In this document: piece after piece, positions 8,919 to 18,259 of the stretch
Numbering within the stretch: the first letter of the stretch is position 1
How the letters are laid out: each line of letters opens with the position of its first letter
Notes under the pieces: generated by a model
Database searches by the model: none
Told to the model about the DNA's origin: nothing
What the model saw: only the letters and a program-made list of their open reading frames with translations
Origin: Sedimenticola thiotaurini
GTDB taxonomy: Bacteria; Pseudomonadota; Gammaproteobacteria; Chromatiales; Chromatiaceae
Length of the DNA: 64,000 nt
Direction of reading: 5' to 3'
Assembly: GCA_007713595.1 (NCBI GenBank)
Contig: VMRY01000003.1
Coordinates: 186,001-250,000, forward strand
Position numbers and translations under genes: made by a program

Positions 8919-9581
8919 ATGAAGAGCCTCTACCACCACACAATTCTCTCACTTCTTCTCCTTTTCTCATCCACCTCGATACAGGCAACTGGCCAACAAG
9001 TGTTCAAAGAGTATTTTGCAGCGCTACCGGTATTCTGGGAACGGATCTACCCAAAGGGCGGTGAGACACTTTACTGTGGTGAAAAGTTTGCTGCCTATCA
9101 TGGGCGCAGTATCAATATTGAACATATCTTTCCGATGGGCTGGGCGATGCGGGATCAGGGGTGTCGCAGCAGAAAACTGTGCCGGAAATCCAGCCAGCGC
9201 TTTAATCAGATTGAAGCGGATATGCATAACCTCTACCCATCACTCGCCGATATCAACAAGGTTCGCAGCAGCTTTCCATTTGCCCTGATACCGGGTGAGC
9301 AGCGGAATTTTGGTCGCTGCGATTTTGAGTTCGATCCTCGCCAGCGTGCCGTGGAACCGCGTCCAGCCAGCCGCGGCAACATTGCCAGGGCCATGCTCTA
9401 CATGCATGAGACTTATGGCCTTTCCCTCTTTAAAAGGCAGGGTGAGCTGATGAAAAAATGGAATCGCGAAGACCCACCGGACAGAGAAGAGCGGAGACGC
9501 AATGATCTGATCGCCAAATATCAGGGCACGCGAAACCGCTTTATCGACGACCCAAAAGCAGCCGAGAGCATTCGCTTTTAA
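8919..9581 (+). CDS. Secreted endonuclease I (EndA/Vvn family)
   Basis: 220 residues with a signal peptide (hydrophobic residues about 8-20, cleavage near SIQA/TGQ). The beta-beta-alpha-metal nuclease core shows the general-base histidine in NIEHIFPMGWAM and the metal-binding asparagine in EADMHNLYPSLADIN; ARAMLYMHETYGL is the family C-terminal helix. Such enzymes cut DNA and RNA non-specifically in the periplasm or outside the cell, often for nutrient recovery or to keep incoming DNA out. Several cysteines would be oxidised after export. The 3' end overlaps the convergent DsbA-like gene by 4 bases. Confidence 0.9.
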   Translation: MKSLYHHTILSLLLLFSSTSIQATGQQVFKEYFAALPVFWERIYPKGGETLYCGEKFAAYHGRSINIEHIFPMGWAMRDQGCRSRKLCRKSSQRFNQIEADMHNLYPSLADINKVRSSFPFALIPGEQRNFGRCDFEFDPRQRAVEPRPASRGNIARAMLYMHETYGLSLFKRQGELMKKWNREDPPDREERRRNDLIAKYQGTRNRFIDDPKAAESIRF

Positions 9582-10204
9582 TCACAACCGGTCAGTCTAC
9601 TTAGCTGTGCTAATAGCGGCGCTGGGTCCAGATAACTATAGTGCAGACGGTGGTACTTCCCGTCACATTCAAGAATCAGTGATGGAAAACCCTCAGCACC
9701 AATCGATCGGCCCAACTCGATCTCCCGTTCAAGCTCTCGCTGTGTACCAAGGGCATTCAAGGCGTCTGAAAACTGCCGGGCATCAAGCCCCAGCTCATTG
9801 GCCAGTTTTACCAGGGTCACGTCATCTGAGGGATTCATGGCACGCAGATAATAGGCCTGCTGTATCGCCTTAATCATGGCCGACTCATATTTTATGCCCT
9901 GCTGTCGTGCAGCGATTACCGCCCGGCAGGCCGGATAAGTGGCCCGTCGCGGCCGGCATTGAGTCCAGAAATCAAAATTGAACTCGGTACCTGGCACCCG
10001 CTCCATAATCTTGAGCCAGGTAGCCTGCAGGAAAGAGGACATCGCCTCCGGCATGGGCTCATCGCTGTCCGCAGCAAGCCCACCCAAAAGGGTTGATAAA
10101 GTCACGTTTGCAGGAAGCGCACTGACGATCTGTTCATACACCGGCCTGAAAGCCCAGCACCATGAGCACATCGGATCATGGACATAATAGAGATTACAGC
10201 CCAC
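9578..10204 (-). CDS. Cytosolic DsbA-family thioredoxin-fold protein
   Basis: 208 residues from a GTG at 10204 (GGGTGG ribosome site just upstream; no usable ATG earlier). The thioredoxin fold has a C13-S-W-C16 active site and a cis-proline in GAEGFPSLIL, with a helical insert between. There is no signal peptide, so it is a cytosolic FrnE/DsbA-like oxidoreductase rather than a periplasmic thiol oxidase. The conserved W in CSWC and the DPMCSWCW opening are typical of the subfamily. It follows the large diguanylate cyclase gene with only 32 bases between, so the two may be cotranscribed. Confidence 0.8.
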   Translation of the reverse strand: MGCNLYYVHDPMCSWCWAFRPVYEQIVSALPANVTLSTLLGGLAADSDEPMPEAMSSFLQATWLKIMERVPGTEFNFDFWTQCRPRRATYPACRAVIAARQQGIKYESAMIKAIQQAYYLRAMNPSDDVTLVKLANELGLDARQFSDALNALGTQRELEREIELGRSIGAEGFPSLILECDGKYHRLHYSYLDPAPLLAQLSRLTGCD

Positions 10205-10236
10205 TATCCACCCATTGTGTAAATATAAACTGCAGC

Positions 10237-13224
10237 CTATCCATCAGAGATTTCAACCCGATTTTTTCCGGCTTCTTTGGCTCGATAAAGGGCTGCATCT
10301 ACACGACGAACCAGATCATGCTCCCGCTCACCCTCCAGATAAACGGCCACGCCAAAACTGGCTGTCAGTCGCTCAATCCCGGGAAACGTATGAATCGACA
10401 TCCGTTCCCGCAGTGACTGGGCCAATTGAAAAGCACCCTCTCTATCAGTCTCCGGGCAGATAATGAAGAACTCTTCGCCACCCCACCGGCCCAATGTATC
10501 GGTCACCCGTATTCCAGACTTCAGAACATTCGCCACCTCTACCAGCACCTTATCCCCAGTCGGATGCCCATATTCATCGTTTACCTGCTTAAAACCATCA
10601 ATGTCCAACATAATTACCGAGAAACTCAAACCATACCGCTCGGCACGCCTGATCTCCTGACCAAACACCTCCTCCAGTTTAATCCGGTTGTAAACCTGAG
10701 TAAGCCGGTCTGTTATGGATAGCTCCTCCAGCTCCCTGGTTTTCTCCAGGAGTAGCTGATGTTTTAGTGCCGCCTCTTCATTGGCGGTTCTAATCTCTCT
10801 ATTGAAGCGTGCCAGACGACGATTCTGATAGATAAAGAAACCCAAAACCAGCAACACTGCCAGCAGTATCTTGCCAATCAGCAGATAGTTAATACCCGAA
10901 ACATACTCCACCGAGATCCATTTGGTGTAGATCTTTTGCCGCTCTTCCACCGTAATAGCTCGTACTGCTTTATCTATGACCGAGAAGAGCAGGGGGTCAT
11001 CATTGCGAACCGCCATGCTCAACTCACGCATAAACTCTGTCTTGCCGGCTATCTTTACATCAGGATAGCCGTGTTCACGAATGGCATAACCAATGGCAGG
11101 GGCAGAGCCTACAAAACCATAGATGGCCTTTGAACGCACCGCCTCAAGTCCATCCTCAACACTCTCTACCTCAACGAGTCTGAGTTGAGGGTAGTGCTGG
11201 CGTAGTGCCTGACCAATGGCATAATCCTTTACAACCCCCAGCGTTCGATCTTTCACTTGGCCAATACTTTCAACAAACAGCTCATCAGTCCGTGTGGCAA
11301 TAACGGATGGAAAATTCACATAAGGCGCAGTAAAACGTAGGAAATTTGCACGCTCTGGTGTTTCTGCAGCCAGTGTAATGACATCACAGGCCCGCATTTT
11401 GGCTTGCTCCAGCGTCTCACCCCAGGTTGTTGTTGGCACTAACTCCCAGCGGGTATCCAATCGGGCCTCCAGCAGGGCAACGAAATCAGCCGTCATACCC
11501 ATCACCTGCCCTTGCTTGTTGACCGACTCATAGGGCATCCAATCGGGCGTAATGCACATGCGAACCACCTGGCGCTGCTTCAGATAAGCCCGCTCACGAT
11601 CAGTAAATGAGATATCAGAAAGCTCTCCCCCCTGCAGCTCCAGATTCCATTTCTGCTTAAGCCGGTCAATTTCCTCCTGGGAGAGCTGAGCAAGTGCCCT
11701 ATCCAAGATATCCCGCAGAATGGGCCAATCACTGCGTATGGCAATGGCCTCTTCTGAGCGTTTCAGTGCCGAGTCATCCTTCACCGGCAGGGTTGTTAGA
11801 TCTGAAAGAAAATTTCTCTGAATCAAGTTCCGCATCACAGGATGGGACATAATGGCGGCATCAACCTCTCCAGCAGCCACTGCTTCCAATGCGGCAACAT
11901 GACTTCCATAAGTCACCAACTGCATTTGTGGAAACCGGCTCTTCAGTAGCGCGTCATAGCGATAGCCGCGGACGCTGGCCACCCGCCTGTCTGCTAGTGC
12001 ATTCAAGTCGGTTACATCCCGCATCCCCTTGCGAATCGCGATGCCGGTATAAGTGGAGAGAAACGGTTGGGTAAAGAGCGCATACTCCTTATGCCTATCG
12101 CTTTCTGCCATAGCAACAATCAGCGCCAGTCGGCGATCCGTCAGTTCTTCAATTGCCTGCTCACGACTCTGATCAAGATCGTAATAAATCTCTATGCCAA
12201 TCTTTTCAGCCAACAGATTGACATAATCAACCGCATAGCCCGTAGCCCGCCCCCCTTTCATGTAGAGGAAAGGGCTGTAGTCTTTTTCAACATGGGCGCG
12301 AATAGCCGGATGGTTTTGCAGAAACAGCTGCTCCTCACCAGTCAGCTCAATCGCAGCCTCTGCTTTTCTCTCGCCCCAGCGACGCTGGATAGTTACCAGC
12401 TCATCTTCAGTAATCTGGGCCATGCCTTTTTGCAAGATATCCCTGAGCGTCTGGTTCTCCTTATTGACTGCCAGGTTCATTACACTGGCAAAACGCTCAT
12501 CACGTACCTGCGCTGCAAGCACTAGGTTAGGGATGAAATTTTTCTGTAGCAGGAAATCCAGCACCCCAACCATACCAACCGTGGCATCTGCACGCCCAAA
12601 GGCAACCGCCTCAAGACAAGCCAGACTGTCCTTGACCAGCAGCAGCTTGATGTCCGGATAATGACGCTCCAGCAGCTCCTGCCAGAAAAACCCTTTTGGG
12701 ATCACAACCGTTTTTCCACTCAGGTCCTCAAGTCCTTTAACCACCGCTCCACCTTTACGGGTATAGATACTTGCAGCCGCAACCAAATAGGAGTCTGTAA
12801 ATGCAAGAAACTTACGCCGTGCCTCGGTATTGACTATGTTGAGCATCACATCAATCTGCTTGTCCCGGATCATCTGCATAAACTGATCCCAGCTAGGCCC
12901 ACTAACATACTCCACACGGAACCCGGTCTTCTCCGCCAGCAGATTCATATAATCAATGGAATATCCAGCCGGCCTACCGTTCTCATTGAAATTAAAGGGT
13001 GGCCAATCCATTTCATTATGGACCCGCAGCACCGGATGAGCCTCAATAAAGGCCTGCTCCGCAATAGTGAAATGATTTCGGTCGGCTGGCGACTGTGAGG
13101 GAGATTGAGCAGCAGAGGTTGCGTAGGCCAAGACCGGCAGGATGAGAAGCAGCAGACACAGCAAACTCGCCAACCTTTTTCGTAGGTTGACGTTTATTGC
13201 ATCCTGCAGATCACCACTCAACAT
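10237..13224 (-). CDS. Triple solute-binding-domain sensor diguanylate cyclase
   Basis: 995 residues. After an N-terminal signal/anchor (about 18-36) come three consecutive family-3 solute-binding domains (about 45-270, 285-515 and 530-755), each opening with a form of the RVHNEMDWPPFNFNENG / RMCITPDWMPYE pattern and a GYSIDYMNLLAE-type strand. A transmembrane helix (about 778-798) leads through a coiled coil to a GGDEF domain whose active loop is intact, G915-G-E-E-F919. The periplasmic domains probably bind amino-acid-like ligands and tune cyclic-di-GMP synthesis in the cytosol. The inhibitory RxxD site is not evident. Three tandem binding domains in one chain is an uncommon arrangement; two is more usual. 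Confidence 0.9.
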   Translation of the reverse strand: MLSGDLQDAINVNLRKRLASLLCLLLLILPVLAYATSAAQSPSQSPADRNHFTIAEQAFIEAHPVLRVHNEMDWPPFNFNENGRPAGYSIDYMNLLAEKTGFRVEYVSGPSWDQFMQMIRDKQIDVMLNIVNTEARRKFLAFTDSYLVAAASIYTRKGGAVVKGLEDLSGKTVVIPKGFFWQELLERHYPDIKLLLVKDSLACLEAVAFGRADATVGMVGVLDFLLQKNFIPNLVLAAQVRDERFASVMNLAVNKENQTLRDILQKGMAQITEDELVTIQRRWGERKAEAAIELTGEEQLFLQNHPAIRAHVEKDYSPFLYMKGGRATGYAVDYVNLLAEKIGIEIYYDLDQSREQAIEELTDRRLALIVAMAESDRHKEYALFTQPFLSTYTGIAIRKGMRDVTDLNALADRRVASVRGYRYDALLKSRFPQMQLVTYGSHVAALEAVAAGEVDAAIMSHPVMRNLIQRNFLSDLTTLPVKDDSALKRSEEAIAIRSDWPILRDILDRALAQLSQEEIDRLKQKWNLELQGGELSDISFTDRERAYLKQRQVVRMCITPDWMPYESVNKQGQVMGMTADFVALLEARLDTRWELVPTTTWGETLEQAKMRACDVITLAAETPERANFLRFTAPYVNFPSVIATRTDELFVESIGQVKDRTLGVVKDYAIGQALRQHYPQLRLVEVESVEDGLEAVRSKAIYGFVGSAPAIGYAIREHGYPDVKIAGKTEFMRELSMAVRNDDPLLFSVIDKAVRAITVEERQKIYTKWISVEYVSGINYLLIGKILLAVLLVLGFFIYQNRRLARFNREIRTANEEAALKHQLLLEKTRELEELSITDRLTQVYNRIKLEEVFGQEIRRAERYGLSFSVIMLDIDGFKQVNDEYGHPTGDKVLVEVANVLKSGIRVTDTLGRWGGEEFFIICPETDREGAFQLAQSLRERMSIHTFPGIERLTASFGVAVYLEGEREHDLVRRVDAALYRAKEAGKNRVEISDG

Positions 13225-13334
13225 TGCGCACCCTTAACGTTTGGTAGGGTTAATCAAGCCTAAGGCCGCTAAACCAATCAGCTAGAGTAGCCGTAGTTAA
13301 AGATTATCCAAACCCTTAACTGGTATGGTTTAGT

Positions 13335-14654
13335 TCAGTTGACGCTCACCTCTACTCGCCTTAGAACCTCTATACGTTTTATCTTACTGACGGGTATGTA
13401 GATCGTCATGCTGCCGCCGTGCAACCGTTGCTCAACATCCAGCTGATTATTTTTCATCGCAATTAGCACGCCCTGCTGGGGTTCTTTCCGATCAAAACTA
13501 TAGATCCGTACATCACGTCCCAGATAGCGTGGCAGCTCATTCACGGGGGTAGCCAAATAGCGGACCCTCACCTGTTTAACGGGTGGCGTTCTCTTCTTTT
13601 GTCCTGATTCCAGCGAGCCGGAACCAACAGCCGCTGATTCACCCAACAGGGCGGCCAGATTGCTCGTACCCTCTGGCAGGGTGAAGCTGAGATCGGTTAT
13701 GGGTTGACCATTGATACTGACATCAACTCCCAGTACCCGTAGCAGCTCCTGCGGTCGATAGGCCGTCAGCATGGTTGGATTTACCGGACCGTCGGGAGAG
13801 AGTGCTATACGCAATTCACCCGGCTGAGTCAGCAGATGACGCAGCGTAAAGCGGATACCTTGGCCAGGGACAAAGCCGAGATTTTTTATATAGTACTGAT
13901 CATCGCCGGCAAACAAAGAATTGATAAAGGCTGTCCGATCGAGTCCTGCTTGCTTGGCACAGGTATCGACTGCCCGCTGAGTGTAGCCCTGATCAACCTG
14001 ATAGCCTATCAACATGCGGGCAAGCTGCGGCCTTGCACCACGCATCATGGCGCCGGGCTGCGAAACACCCCGCATACCCATCTCCATCTGCAGAGAGGAG
14101 AGCCCAGCCATGGCGTAATCCATGAACAGGTTGAGTTCACCTGCCTGCGGATCGTATTCATAACGCAGGCCGGCATCCGCAATCAGCTGCTGAAAACCCA
14201 GCTGCTCAACACCCGTTTGCCCCAGAAGTCCGCCAAGACTGCACATTTCGTGTAGCTTTGCGGCGGTCTGGAGTCCAAATGATTCGATGTAATCACTTCC
14301 CATGGGAATGCGGATGTGACTGATCAAGAGATGCAGTCGTTGCGGTGGTTGCTCCATCTTGAAGCCACCGGCCACATCCAGCAAAAACTCAACACCGCGC
14401 CCCTTCAACTCCGCACGGTCGATACCGATCCCTACGGGCGCACCCACCGGGGTCAGCATCATGTCTGTTACCGATATAACTCCCGCCAGACTGGTCTCTA
14501 TACCGCCATACTTAAACGCAGCATAGGGCGCAGAAATGGCCGCCATGCGATCCAGACCCTGTTTTACCTTAAAGTAGAGATAACCCTTTACACCACCATA
14601 GGCCAGCGCCCCAATCACTAGAGGTATTAGCAGGGCGTTTTTCAGTTTCACCAT
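13335..14654 (-). CDS. Uncharacterised membrane-anchored protein with small beta-barrel C-terminus
   Basis: 439 residues, not recognised as a named family. An N-terminal membrane helix (about 6-28) is followed by a long beta-rich region (about 45-330) beginning FKYGGIETSLAGVISVTDMM, in the style of AsmA/DUF945-like envelope proteins, a flexible Ser/Gly/Lys stretch (about 335-355), and a compact C-terminal piece (about 365-435) beginning YLGRDVRIYSFDRKEPQQG that looks like a small Sm/SH3-like barrel. It should face the periplasm. It is 16 bases downstream of tyrA, so the two may be cotranscribed, but no functional link is evident. Confidence 0.6.
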   Translation of the reverse strand: MVKLKNALLIPLVIGALAYGGVKGYLYFKVKQGLDRMAAISAPYAAFKYGGIETSLAGVISVTDMMLTPVGAPVGIGIDRAELKGRGVEFLLDVAGGFKMEQPPQRLHLLISHIRIPMGSDYIESFGLQTAAKLHEMCSLGGLLGQTGVEQLGFQQLIADAGLRYEYDPQAGELNLFMDYAMAGLSSLQMEMGMRGVSQPGAMMRGARPQLARMLIGYQVDQGYTQRAVDTCAKQAGLDRTAFINSLFAGDDQYYIKNLGFVPGQGIRFTLRHLLTQPGELRIALSPDGPVNPTMLTAYRPQELLRVLGVDVSINGQPITDLSFTLPEGTSNLAALLGESAAVGSGSLESGQKKRTPPVKQVRVRYLATPVNELPRYLGRDVRIYSFDRKEPQQGVLIAMKNNQLDVEQRLHGGSMTIYIPVSKIKRIEVLRRVEVSVN

Positions 14655-14670
14655 TCATCTCCTGATGTTT

Positions 14671-15774
14671 TCAGGGCCGGTCTTCAGGCCGCCTGGCCAG
14701 AAAGGCCTTTCCTTGCGCCATCAATTCAACGAAACCTTTTTCATCCCCATCCAGCACACGACCGGCAACCTGTGTAACGGCATTCAAAAGGGTAACAAGG
14801 GCGCGTGGACTATGGGTATTGAGAGACTGAATCTCAAAATAGAGGTACGGATTCTCTTCCGCCACCCGACTGGCGACATCCATCTGGGCATCAAAAGTAC
14901 TGCTGGACAGTTTTGCCAACTCCTCCGCTTCTTCACCACTTTGGGAGAGGGCATTAAAGAAAGCGATGTTGACCGCATGGGAGAGACCCAGCACATAGGC
15001 CATAGCATGGTCATGCCCATCAAGGGACATACTGACCTGCTCTGCCATAGTCGAGCTAAACAGCTCGCGTACCGTGGCAGTGGCCTCGGGTACACCCAGA
15101 TCGACAAACACTACATTGCGGCCTGACAGTAGTTCGGTATCGGGACCAAACATCGGATGGATGGATGTGACAAGACAGCCTGCCGTCACCAGATTCTGCA
15201 GTGATCCAGCCAGCGGCCCCTTGAGAGAACTGATATCAAAAACAACGCCGGTTGGCTTTCGGCTGGTGAGTTGCTCCAGCAAGCTCACGCTCTCTCTGAT
15301 CGGGGTAGCAAGAACAATCAGGTCATGGGCAAGATCAGTATCATCCAGTGTTGCAAAACGGGGATGTCCTGAGGCCGCCGGCTTTGGATCACAGAGTTCG
15401 ATGCTATAGCCTTGGGCATCCAGAAAACGGACAAACCACTGACCCATTTGGCCGGCACCACCCACCACCAGTGCACGCTTGCCACTGCCGGTTCTTTCAG
15501 AGGTGACTTTATCCAGCTCCTGCGCTGCCAGGGATGCCCGGATTAGCAGGCGGAACATCTCCTCACCGATATCCTCATCGACGCCGACTCTTCTCGCCGT
15601 CTGCCGGGCAAGATTGAGTACATCTTTTTCACGCGCATAGTCACGGGTACCACGACCGGCAGAAGATTTAACCCGGCCGATCTCGGCCACGATCTCCTGA
15701 CGACGCGCCACCATCTCCAGCAGCTCAACGTCAAGGCTGGAGAGCTTCTCTCGCAGCGCCTGTAGATCCTTCAT
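14671..15774 (-). CDS. tyrA: Bifunctional chorismate mutase/prephenate dehydrogenase
   Basis: 367 residues in the E. coli TyrA fusion layout: an AroQ-type chorismate mutase helix bundle (about 1-90, opening LREKLSSLDVELLEMVARR) and a prephenate dehydrogenase with the NAD-binding loop G105-G-A-G-Q-M-G111. The family stretch TSIHPMFGPDTELLSGRNVV and the later LSHAVNIAFFNAL are intact. It converts chorismate to prephenate and then 4-hydroxyphenylpyruvate for tyrosine; transamination could be done by the aminotransferase at about 60.2 kb. The length is normal for the fusion, and no truncation is seen. Confidence 0.95.
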   Translation of the reverse strand: MKDLQALREKLSSLDVELLEMVARRQEIVAEIGRVKSSAGRGTRDYAREKDVLNLARQTARRVGVDEDIGEEMFRLLIRASLAAQELDKVTSERTGSGKRALVVGGAGQMGQWFVRFLDAQGYSIELCDPKPAASGHPRFATLDDTDLAHDLIVLATPIRESVSLLEQLTSRKPTGVVFDISSLKGPLAGSLQNLVTAGCLVTSIHPMFGPDTELLSGRNVVFVDLGVPEATATVRELFSSTMAEQVSMSLDGHDHAMAYVLGLSHAVNIAFFNALSQSGEEAEELAKLSSSTFDAQMDVASRVAEENPYLYFEIQSLNTHSPRALVTLLNAVTQVAGRVLDGDEKGFVELMAQGKAFLARRPEDRP

Positions 15775-15860
15775 TTCATGTTCCTGGCATTCATCGCCGA
15801 TTGGGCTATCCCTAACCGGTCTATTACTATTGTAGCGACTCGACTGGGCAAATCTTCAGG

Positions 15861-16475
15861 TTAATCGGGTCGAACCAGGGTGATGACCTCCCCGCCAGCA
15901 AAGTACTCCCGGGCACCCAGTCGTCCAAGTGGATTGAGTCTGTCTGCATGAATCTTGAGCCGGCCTTTAGCATCCGTCTCGGCTACTGCATCGTCCATAT
16001 AGAGATGCGTCAGGCGGCCAAAGATCAGCGCCTGTGGCACTGGGCCCAGCTCTTTTACCTCATATAGCTCGCACGCCATCGCTAGGCGGCAATCGGCTAA
16101 CCGGGGCAGCCTGGAGCCGGGAAACTCAGCGAGCTCAAGCCCCAGCTTACTCACCTCCGAGACCCCTGCCGGCAGGGTGGCGGAGCTCTCATTCACCAGA
16201 TTGATCTGCTCAACTGAGGCCAGATGAATGACAAAAGATGAGCGGGCCTCAATATTGACCCGGGTGTCCTTTGCCGTACCATCCGGTTTCTTGCCCAGCG
16301 AGAGCATGATTAAGGGCGGGTCACTGCAGACTGCATTGAAATAGGAGAAGGGCGCCAGGTTAAAATCTCCCTGCGGATTCTCCGTCAGCACCCAGGCAAT
16401 GGGCCGCGGAATAATCGCCTGCGTCATGGCGAAATAGGTATCTGTGGTACTCAACTCAGAAAGATCTACTATCAT
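15861..16475 (-). CDS. Flavin reductase-like FMN-binding protein
   Basis: 204 residues from the ATG at 16475, which overlaps the upstream stop in an ATGA junction; an in-frame TTG six bases earlier is less likely. The flavin-reductase-like split barrel is shown by QAIIPRPIAWVLTENPQG, FNLAPFSYFNAVCSDPPLIM and TRVNIEARSSFVIHLAS. Such proteins bind FMN and reduce it with NAD(P)H or act as flavoprotein partners; the electron acceptor is unknown. It is the last gene of a three-gene minus-strand operon with the phosphodiesterase and FKBP genes. Confidence 0.85.
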   Translation of the reverse strand: MIVDLSELSTTDTYFAMTQAIIPRPIAWVLTENPQGDFNLAPFSYFNAVCSDPPLIMLSLGKKPDGTAKDTRVNIEARSSFVIHLASVEQINLVNESSATLPAGVSEVSKLGLELAEFPGSRLPRLADCRLAMACELYEVKELGPVPQALIFGRLTHLYMDDAVAETDAKGRLKIHADRLNPLGRLGAREYFAGGEVITLVRPD

Positions 16476-17641
16476 TTGCAAAGGTCCATGCTGATCAGAG
16501 GAACATACATCTCGTGGGACGACAGGCCGCCATGTACACCGATATGAGCGAGCGGACGCTCCCCCGGTAGCTCGCTTGTCATAATGTAATTCTGCTTCAT
16601 CACCAGGGTGTAGTGACCAATTCTGTCGCGCAATCGGGGATGAGGCTCGCCTAAGCCGAAACAGCCTTCCGCTAACAGCTGCTCACTGCGAAACAGGGTA
16701 ACAGCCTTACTCAACTCCTGCTCGATATAGGACTCGAAGATGTGCTGCCGATCTGGATGCACATAGCAGAAGGCCAGGCGCGGTTCGCCACAGAGCGGCA
16801 TCATCAAGGTGTCAGCCAGTACAGGATGGTCGGACAATCTGATGGTATGCTCTGGCGTGGTATCAATAAAACCATGATCTGCCGTCACCAACAGCAACGT
16901 ATCAGTCCCCCTGAGACGCGCTGTCATGGCATCGAAGGCCTGATCAAGCGCCTGCAGATGCACCGCCACTTCAGGACTGGCTACACCATGTTCGTGGGAG
17001 AGGCTGTCAAACTCAGGCCAATAGGCGTAGATAAAATTTCGCCCTCGACCCGAATTAACCGCCCCTTGTATCCCCTTGAACATCCCCTGCAAGCCACCCC
17101 GATAGGGGCGAATGCGGCCACTCCCGGTAAAGGCCCGATTAAATGTCGAACCGGCAATCCAGTCAGGGATGACCAAATGGCTATCAACCGCCAATCGGTC
17201 ATAGAAGGGCACAACACCACTCAGCTCTCTTGGATGCAGTATCCGCTCATCAATCGGCATACGCCCCAACCGCGTGGTATAGGGCAGTATGGTCAATATT
17301 GCACCAACTTCCGCAAAGTAGGTAAACCAGCCAGTCAGACCATGCTGCTGCGGGGGGAGGCCACTCAGAAAGGTAGGAATCGCTGTTGCTGTGGTTGAGG
17401 GACAGACAGAGGTGATAGATCCTATGGTATTCCTAAACAGAACCGAGTCAGGGGCGTGCGTCTTCAGGTGCTGGTAGCCGAGTCCATCCACCACCAGCAT
17501 GACTAGGTTACGCGCCGTACCCAGACGCTCCCTGTCGAGCATGGCAAGCGGTGCGTACCCGGTATCCCAGTCCCCCATAGCTTGCGCAATGGAGGACATG
17601 AGATTGGCGATACTGCCACCGTAATAATCAGGAAAGATCAT
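16472..17641 (-). CDS. Alkaline-phosphatase-superfamily phosphodiesterase/nucleotide pyrophosphatase
   Basis: 389 residues. The type I phosphodiesterase/nucleotide-pyrophosphatase fold is indicated by the metal-binding VVDGLGY (D52), the nucleophile region CPSTTATAIPTFLSG (Thr83/84), and the later metal ligands in VTADHGFIDT (near 255) and HGGLSSHEM near the C-terminus. It is expected to hydrolyse phosphodiester or pyrophosphate bonds; the substrate is unknown. There is no clear signal peptide, which suggests a cytosolic enzyme, unusual for the family. It starts 3 bases after the FKBP stop and overlaps the flavin reductase, a tight operon. Confidence 0.85.
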   Translation of the reverse strand: MIFPDYYGGSIANLMSSIAQAMGDWDTGYAPLAMLDRERLGTARNLVMLVVDGLGYQHLKTHAPDSVLFRNTIGSITSVCPSTTATAIPTFLSGLPPQQHGLTGWFTYFAEVGAILTILPYTTRLGRMPIDERILHPRELSGVVPFYDRLAVDSHLVIPDWIAGSTFNRAFTGSGRIRPYRGGLQGMFKGIQGAVNSGRGRNFIYAYWPEFDSLSHEHGVASPEVAVHLQALDQAFDAMTARLRGTDTLLLVTADHGFIDTTPEHTIRLSDHPVLADTLMMPLCGEPRLAFCYVHPDRQHIFESYIEQELSKAVTLFRSEQLLAEGCFGLGEPHPRLRDRIGHYTLVMKQNYIMTSELPGERPLAHIGVHGGLSSHEMYVPLISMDLCK

Positions 17642-17644
17642 AAA

Positions 17645-18076
17645 TCAGGCTGCAATCTCCACCAGTTCAAGCTCAAAGGTGAGCGCCTTGCCTGCCAGTG
17701 GATGATTGCCATCCAGCGTGGCACTGGTCTCATCCAGCTCAACCACCACCAGGCGAAAAACCTGCCCATCAGGACCCTGCGCCTGTAGCTGCACGCCCAA
17801 TGCCAACTCAATCTCGGCCGGAATCTGCTCACGTTCAACTTTCTGTACCAACTCAGGCTGGTGAGGGCCATAGGCCTGATCAGCGGGAATATTGATCGTC
17901 TTGGTCTCGCCAACCGTCATCTGCTCAAGTGCCTGCTCAAAACCGGGGATCACTTGTCCCTGCCCCAATGTAAACTCCAGCGGCTCGCGCCCTGCTGATG
18001 AATCAAACTGAGTTCCATCTTCTAATGTTCCGGTGTAATGAACTTTAACTGTTTGGCCGAGCTGTGGTGATGACAT
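17645..18076 (-). CDS. FKBP-type peptidyl-prolyl isomerase, SlyD/SlpA-like
   Basis: 143 residues. The FKBP core VKVHYTGTLEDGTQFDSS and PLEFTLGQGQVIPGFEQAL near the N-terminus is split by an insert-in-flap chaperone domain (about 70-125), the plan of SlyD and SlpA (FkpB). It lacks the histidine-rich nickel-binding tail of SlyD, so it is nearer SlpA. It catalyses proline isomerisation in the cytosol. The start has AGGAGACGG upstream. It is the first gene of the operon that continues into the phosphodiesterase and flavin reductase. Confidence 0.9.
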   Translation of the reverse strand: MSSPQLGQTVKVHYTGTLEDGTQFDSSAGREPLEFTLGQGQVIPGFEQALEQMTVGETKTINIPADQAYGPHQPELVQKVEREQIPAEIELALGVQLQAQGPDGQVFRLVVVELDETSATLDGNHPLAGKALTFELELVEIAA

Positions 18077-18259
18077 AACCGTCTCCTAGGTGATTTGGCA
18101 TAGTAAATTTAAGCGCGCAGAACAGTCATGATCACTATTCAGCGCAAACGATTGCAACCACGCACAAGTACACGGCCAACAACCTGAGTCCCTGCAAGAT
18201 GGGACAAAGCTCTTTTATCATGGCATGATTTCGCCTCCATTTCCGCACCCAATACCGCC

